41,543 nt of DNA from assembly GCF_009911595.1 (NCBI RefSeq), contig NZ_QWKG01000036.1, positions 1 through 41,543 on the forward strand. Reading direction: 5' to 3'. The notes beneath the pieces were generated by a model. The model worked only from the letters and a program-made list of their open reading frames with translations, was not told the DNA's origin and did not search any database. This document shows, piece after piece, positions 38,539 through 41,543 of this stretch. Each line of letters begins with the position of its first letter. Position 1 is the stretch's first letter. The stretch is from Colidextribacter sp. OB.20. GTDB taxonomy: Bacteria; Bacillota; Clostridia; Oscillospirales; Oscillospiraceae. The position numbers were made by a program, and so were the translations under genes.

Positions 38539-39051
38539 TTGACCCGACGGGATCTGATCCAAAAATGGGCGGTCTACGGCCTGGGGCTGGTGCCCATCTG
38601 GCTGCTGGACGCCTGCATTCTGCCACGGTATCCGCTGTGGGGTGTGGTCCCCATGCTGCTGCCTCTGGCGGCGGCGGCGGTGGCGGTGCTGGAGGGGGCC
38701 AGCGCGGGCACCGGCTTCGGGCTGGCGGTGGGCCTGCTTTGGGAGCTGGCCTATCCCGGGGGCTTCGGCGGCCTGGTGCTCTATATGGCCCTGGCCGGCA
38801 TGGCCATGGGGGCGGTGTCTCAATACGCCCTGAGCCAGTCCTTCCTGGGCTGCCTGATCTGCGCAGGGGGGGCCCTGGGCCTGCTGGAGCTGCTGCGGAT
38901 GGCCCGGATGCTCTTCATCAACGCCGCCGGCCTGTCTGAGCTGCTCCAGGTGGCGGTCCCCGAGTTCCTCTGGTCCCTGGCCTGGACCCCCCTGGTGTGG
39001 CTGCTCTTCCGGGCTGTCTACAACCGGGTGGGCGGGACAAAATTGGCGTAA
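38539..39051 (+). CDS. mreD: rod shape-determining protein MreD
   Basis: A 170-residue hydrophobic protein. The start is TTG at 38539, supported by AAAAGGAG exactly 8 bp upstream; no ATG or GTG fits. Five or six TM helices are visible, among them VYGLGLVPIWLLDACIL, MLLPLAAAAVAVLEG and FLWSLAWTPLVWLLF. Sequence conservation in MreD is low, so the call rests on size, hydrophobicity and position between mreC and mrdA. It is part of the elongasome. A family B repeat precedes it and a family A repeat follows. Confidence 0.88.
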   Translation: MTRRDLIQKWAVYGLGLVPIWLLDACILPRYPLWGVVPMLLPLAAAAVAVLEGASAGTGFGLAVGLLWELAYPGGFGGLVLYMALAGMAMGAVSQYALSQSFLGCLICAGGALGLLELLRMARMLFINAAGLSELLQVAVPEFLWSLAWTPLVWLLFRAVYNRVGGTKLA

Positions 39052-39057
39052 CGGCCC

Positions 39058-39133
39058 TGTAGGGGCGCACATTGTGCGCCCGCCGTTGGCCGGCCGAGTT
39101 GGGAAGGACGGGCGGACAATGTCCGCCCCTACA
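39058..39133. repeat. complete family A repeat between mreD and mrdA
   Basis: Left arm TGTAGGGGCGCACATTGTG then CGCCCG; right arm CGGGCGGACAATGTCCG then CCCCTACA. Each arm is its own 9-bp palindrome. Left uses GCACA/TGTGC and right GGACA/TGTCC, a paired (compensating) change. It begins 6 bp after the mreD stop and ends 32 bp before the mrdA ATG. Confidence 0.88.
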
Positions 39134-39165
39134 CAGCGCATTTGTTTTACTGCAAAGGAGATTTT

Positions 39166-41457
39166 ATGGATTCCAAGCAATTTCACCGCCGGGTGTGGGC
39201 CATGGTGCTGCTGCTGGCCCTGATGGTCACCACTATGGGCGCCGCCCTGTATGATTTGCAGATCAACAACGGCGACGAGCTCCGCCGGCAGACCCAAAAG
39301 AAAATTGCGGAGGAGCAGTCCGTCCCCGCCGCCCGGGGCCAGATTTTGGACCGGAACGGCCAGGTGCTGGTGTCTAACAAGGTGGTCTATCAGGTCACTC
39401 TGGACACCAAGCAGATGGGGGACGAGCGCTGCCAGACCATCCTGGAGCTGATCCGGATCGCCCGGTCCGAGGAGGTGGAGTGGGCGGACAGCCTGCCCAT
39501 CAGCCAGACCGCCCCCCTCCGCTTTACCACCGACATGCCCTACTACACCATCGGAACCGGCGAGGACGGAAATGTGGCGCGGTCCCTTACCCGTCTGGGC
39601 AAGCTGGCGGTGAAGCAGAAGTGGGTGGACGACCCCACTGCGGCCCCCGAGACGGAGGAGGAGTCTCCCGCCCCCGCCCCGGAGCCCGGATTTCTGGACA
39701 AGCTGAAGAGCTTTCTCAAGGGGGGCTCAGGCCAGCAAGCCACCGCAAAGACCAAGGAGCCCAAGCCTCTGCTGGGTGCGGAGGAGCTGCTGGGGAAGAT
39801 GTGCGCCAGCTTTGAGATAAAGGGCGAGGGCGCGGTGGACGAGAAGGAGGCCAAAAAGACAGGGGAGACCGTCCCCGTCCTGAATATCGGCGACATGTCC
39901 AAGGAGGACGCCAGGGCGGTGGCCGGGGTGCTCTATGAGCTGTATCTCCGGTCCACCGGGGTCTACATCGCCAACGAGTACGTCTTTGCCCAGGATGTGG
40001 ATATCGACTTTATTTCCCGGGTGAAGGAGCGGGGGCTGACCGGGGTGATCATCGAGGCCACCACCGTCCGCCAGTACCACACCCAGTACGCCGCCCACCT
40101 TCTGGGCCGGGTGGCTCTGATGGACAAGGACGAATGGGCATACTACAAGACGGTGGACGAGGACGGCGACGGCGTCCCCGACTACCAGATGAACAACGTG
40201 GTGGGCAAGGAGGGGGTAGAGCAGGCCTTCGAGTCCTACCTCCGGGGCCGCCCCGGGACAAAGGCGGTGGAGCGGAACACCAAGGGTCAGGTGGTCTCAG
40301 AGACCTGGCGGACCGAGCCCGAGCCGGGGGGCAACGTGGTCCTCACCCTGGACATCGGCCTGCAGGGCTATGTGGAGAACGTGCTGGCCGAGTCGGTGCC
40401 CAAGCTGCCCAGCGAGAAGAAGGAGGGGGCCGCCTGCGTGGTGCTGGACGTGAAGAGCTCCGAGGTGCTGGCCGCCGCCTCCTATCCCACCTTCGACCTG
40501 ACCAACTATGCCCAGGAACTGAAGGACAAGGGGGAGGACCCCTTGAAGCCCTTCCTGAACCGGGCCTTTCAGGGGGCCTATCCCCCTGGATCCACCTTCA
40601 AGCCCCTCACCGCTATCGCCGGGCTGGAGGAGGAGGGGATCATCACCCCCACTACCGTCATCCGGGACCTGGGTCAGTACAACTACTACGGGCCCAACGG
40701 CCCCAAGTGTTGGATCTACCGCCAGGGCAGCGGCACCCACGGGTCGGTCAATGTCTCCAAGGCCATTGAGGTGTCCTGCAACTACTTTTTCTTTGAGGTG
40801 GGCCGTCAGCTGGGCATCAGCCGGCTGGACGACTACGCCGCCCGCTTCGGACTGGGGGAAAAGACGGGCATTGAGCTGGAGGAGCGCACCGGCGTTATGG
40901 CCAGCCCGGAGTACACCGAGTCCCACGGCCAGACCTGGTACGACGGCAACACCCTCTCGGTGGCTATCGGCCAGGAGAGCAGCCAGTTCACCCCCCTCCA
41001 GCTGGCCAACTATATCGCCACCCTGGTCAACGGGGGCACCCGCCGCGCCGTTCACATGCTGAAGGAGGTCAAGTCCAGCGACTTCTCCCAGGTGATCCAC
41101 AGCTATGAGCCCCAGGTGCTGGAGACCATTGAGATCCACGACCAGAACCTGAAGGCGGTAAAGGCCGGGATGCTGGCCCTGACCACCCAGGGCTCTGTCC
41201 GAAACGCCTTCCTGGGCCTGCCCTTCCAGGTGGGGGCCAAGACGGGCTCCGCCCAGACGGGCCTCCAGTCCGACTCCCACGCCGTCTTTGTATGCTTCGC
41301 CCCCTTCGACGACCCGGAGATCGCCGTTGCCATGGCGGTGGAGCACGGCGGCTCCGGCGGCGAGCTGGCCTATATGGCGGCGGACGTGCTGAGCTACTAC
41401 TTCTCCTCCAAGGAGACCCGGGAGGAGATTCCGGTAGAAAATACTTTGGTCCGGTAA
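39166..41457 (+). CDS. mrdA: penicillin-binding protein 2 (elongation transpeptidase)
   Basis: A 763-residue class B PBP. The ATG at 39166 has AAAGGAG at 5 bp. One TM anchor (about 10-29), then the pedestal/dimerisation region. This contains a Pro/Glu/Lys-rich, low-complexity stretch at about 165-210 (ETEEESPAPAPEPG), making the protein longer than E. coli PBP2 (633). Transpeptidase motifs are intact: SxxK as STFK with Ser476 and Lys479 in GAYPPGSTFKPLT, SxN as SCN (Ser537, Asn539), and KTG at 692-694 in GAKTGSAQTG. It crosslinks peptidoglycan during side-wall growth with RodA and MreCD. It ends the operon in this window; a family B repeat begins 10 bp after the stop. Confidence 0.94.
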   Translation: MDSKQFHRRVWAMVLLLALMVTTMGAALYDLQINNGDELRRQTQKKIAEEQSVPAARGQILDRNGQVLVSNKVVYQVTLDTKQMGDERCQTILELIRIARSEEVEWADSLPISQTAPLRFTTDMPYYTIGTGEDGNVARSLTRLGKLAVKQKWVDDPTAAPETEEESPAPAPEPGFLDKLKSFLKGGSGQQATAKTKEPKPLLGAEELLGKMCASFEIKGEGAVDEKEAKKTGETVPVLNIGDMSKEDARAVAGVLYELYLRSTGVYIANEYVFAQDVDIDFISRVKERGLTGVIIEATTVRQYHTQYAAHLLGRVALMDKDEWAYYKTVDEDGDGVPDYQMNNVVGKEGVEQAFESYLRGRPGTKAVERNTKGQVVSETWRTEPEPGGNVVLTLDIGLQGYVENVLAESVPKLPSEKKEGAACVVLDVKSSEVLAAASYPTFDLTNYAQELKDKGEDPLKPFLNRAFQGAYPPGSTFKPLTAIAGLEEEGIITPTTVIRDLGQYNYYGPNGPKCWIYRQGSGTHGSVNVSKAIEVSCNYFFFEVGRQLGISRLDDYAARFGLGEKTGIELEERTGVMASPEYTESHGQTWYDGNTLSVAIGQESSQFTPLQLANYIATLVNGGTRRAVHMLKEVKSSDFSQVIHSYEPQVLETIEIHDQNLKAVKAGMLALTTQGSVRNAFLGLPFQVGAKTGSAQTGLQSDSHAVFVCFAPFDDPEIAVAMAVEHGGSGGELAYMAADVLSYYFSSKETREEIPVENTLVR

Positions 41458-41466
41458 AATCTGTTC

Positions 41467-41543
41467 TGTAGGGCGCGACGACCTGGCGCGCCGTAAATTT
41501 CAAAAATATTTCCAGCGGCGCGCCGAGGTCGTCGCGCCCTACA
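41467..41543. repeat. complete family B repeat after mrdA
   Basis: Left TGTAGGGCGCGACGACCTGG then CGCGCCG; right CGGCGCGCCGAGGTCGTCG then CGCCCTACA. The arms match at 27 of 28 positions (one gap) around an AT-rich 21-bp centre. It ends exactly at the window edge, so what follows is not visible. Confidence 0.9.

Overview
The window is about 41.5 kb of GC-rich DNA from what looks like an anaerobic gut member of the Clostridia, probably Oscillospiraceae (the Flavonifractor/Pseudoflavonifractor/Lawsonibacter/Oscillibacter group). The evidence is Gram-positive gene content and order (DnaD/DnaI-type loader, zapA next to a U32 gene, maf-mreC-mreD-mrdA), GGAGG-type ribosome sites, rubrerythrin, a TAXI TRAP transporter, and many short palindromic repeats at stop codons. 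The genus is inference. No rRNA, tRNA, CRISPR array or intact transposase was seen.

Layout. 1-3.8 kb: 3' end of an M29/NicX-like aminopeptidase, then a TAXI TRAP binding lipoprotein and fused permease. 4-6.1 kb: a chemoreceptor. 6.2-14.2 kb: histidine kinase, response regulator, a MacA/MacB-like export operon (adaptor, ATPase, FtsX-type permease) and an SLH-domain surface protein. 14.3-16.5 kb (minus): a membrane-anchored LysM-G5-M23 peptidase with a WalR-like box at its promoter, and a small membrane protein. 17-20.8 kb: typA, an AT-rich orphan gene with three CxC pairs, a PEBP protein and rubrerythrin. 20.9-24.2 kb: ECF sigma factor and DUF4179 anti-sigma factor (minus), divergent from pncB. 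24.2-24.5 kb: a compact locus read here as a par/Fst-like type I toxin-antitoxin system. 24.5-28.3 kb (minus): secG, and the operon dnaD-like, dnaC/dnaI-like, lspA, rluD. 28.4-41.5 kb (plus except one gene): zapA, U32 protein, a luxE-luxC pair without luciferase, dut, a DUF2262-like/NADAR pair, an Xre repressor with a divergent target gene and two operators, then maf-mreC-mreD-mrdA.

Two things stand out. First, at 24.2-24.5 kb a 31-residue hydrophobic peptide gene and a convergent short transcript share a terminator hairpin. They also carry a 24/25-nt direct repeat, so the short RNA could pair with the toxin start codon and Shine-Dalgarno. Second, three families of small palindromic repeats (called A, B and C here) fill intergenic spaces from 8 kb and above all from 28.8 kb onward. 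They abut or supply stop codons, lie between mreC, mreD and mrdA, and in one case encode the C-terminus of a protein.
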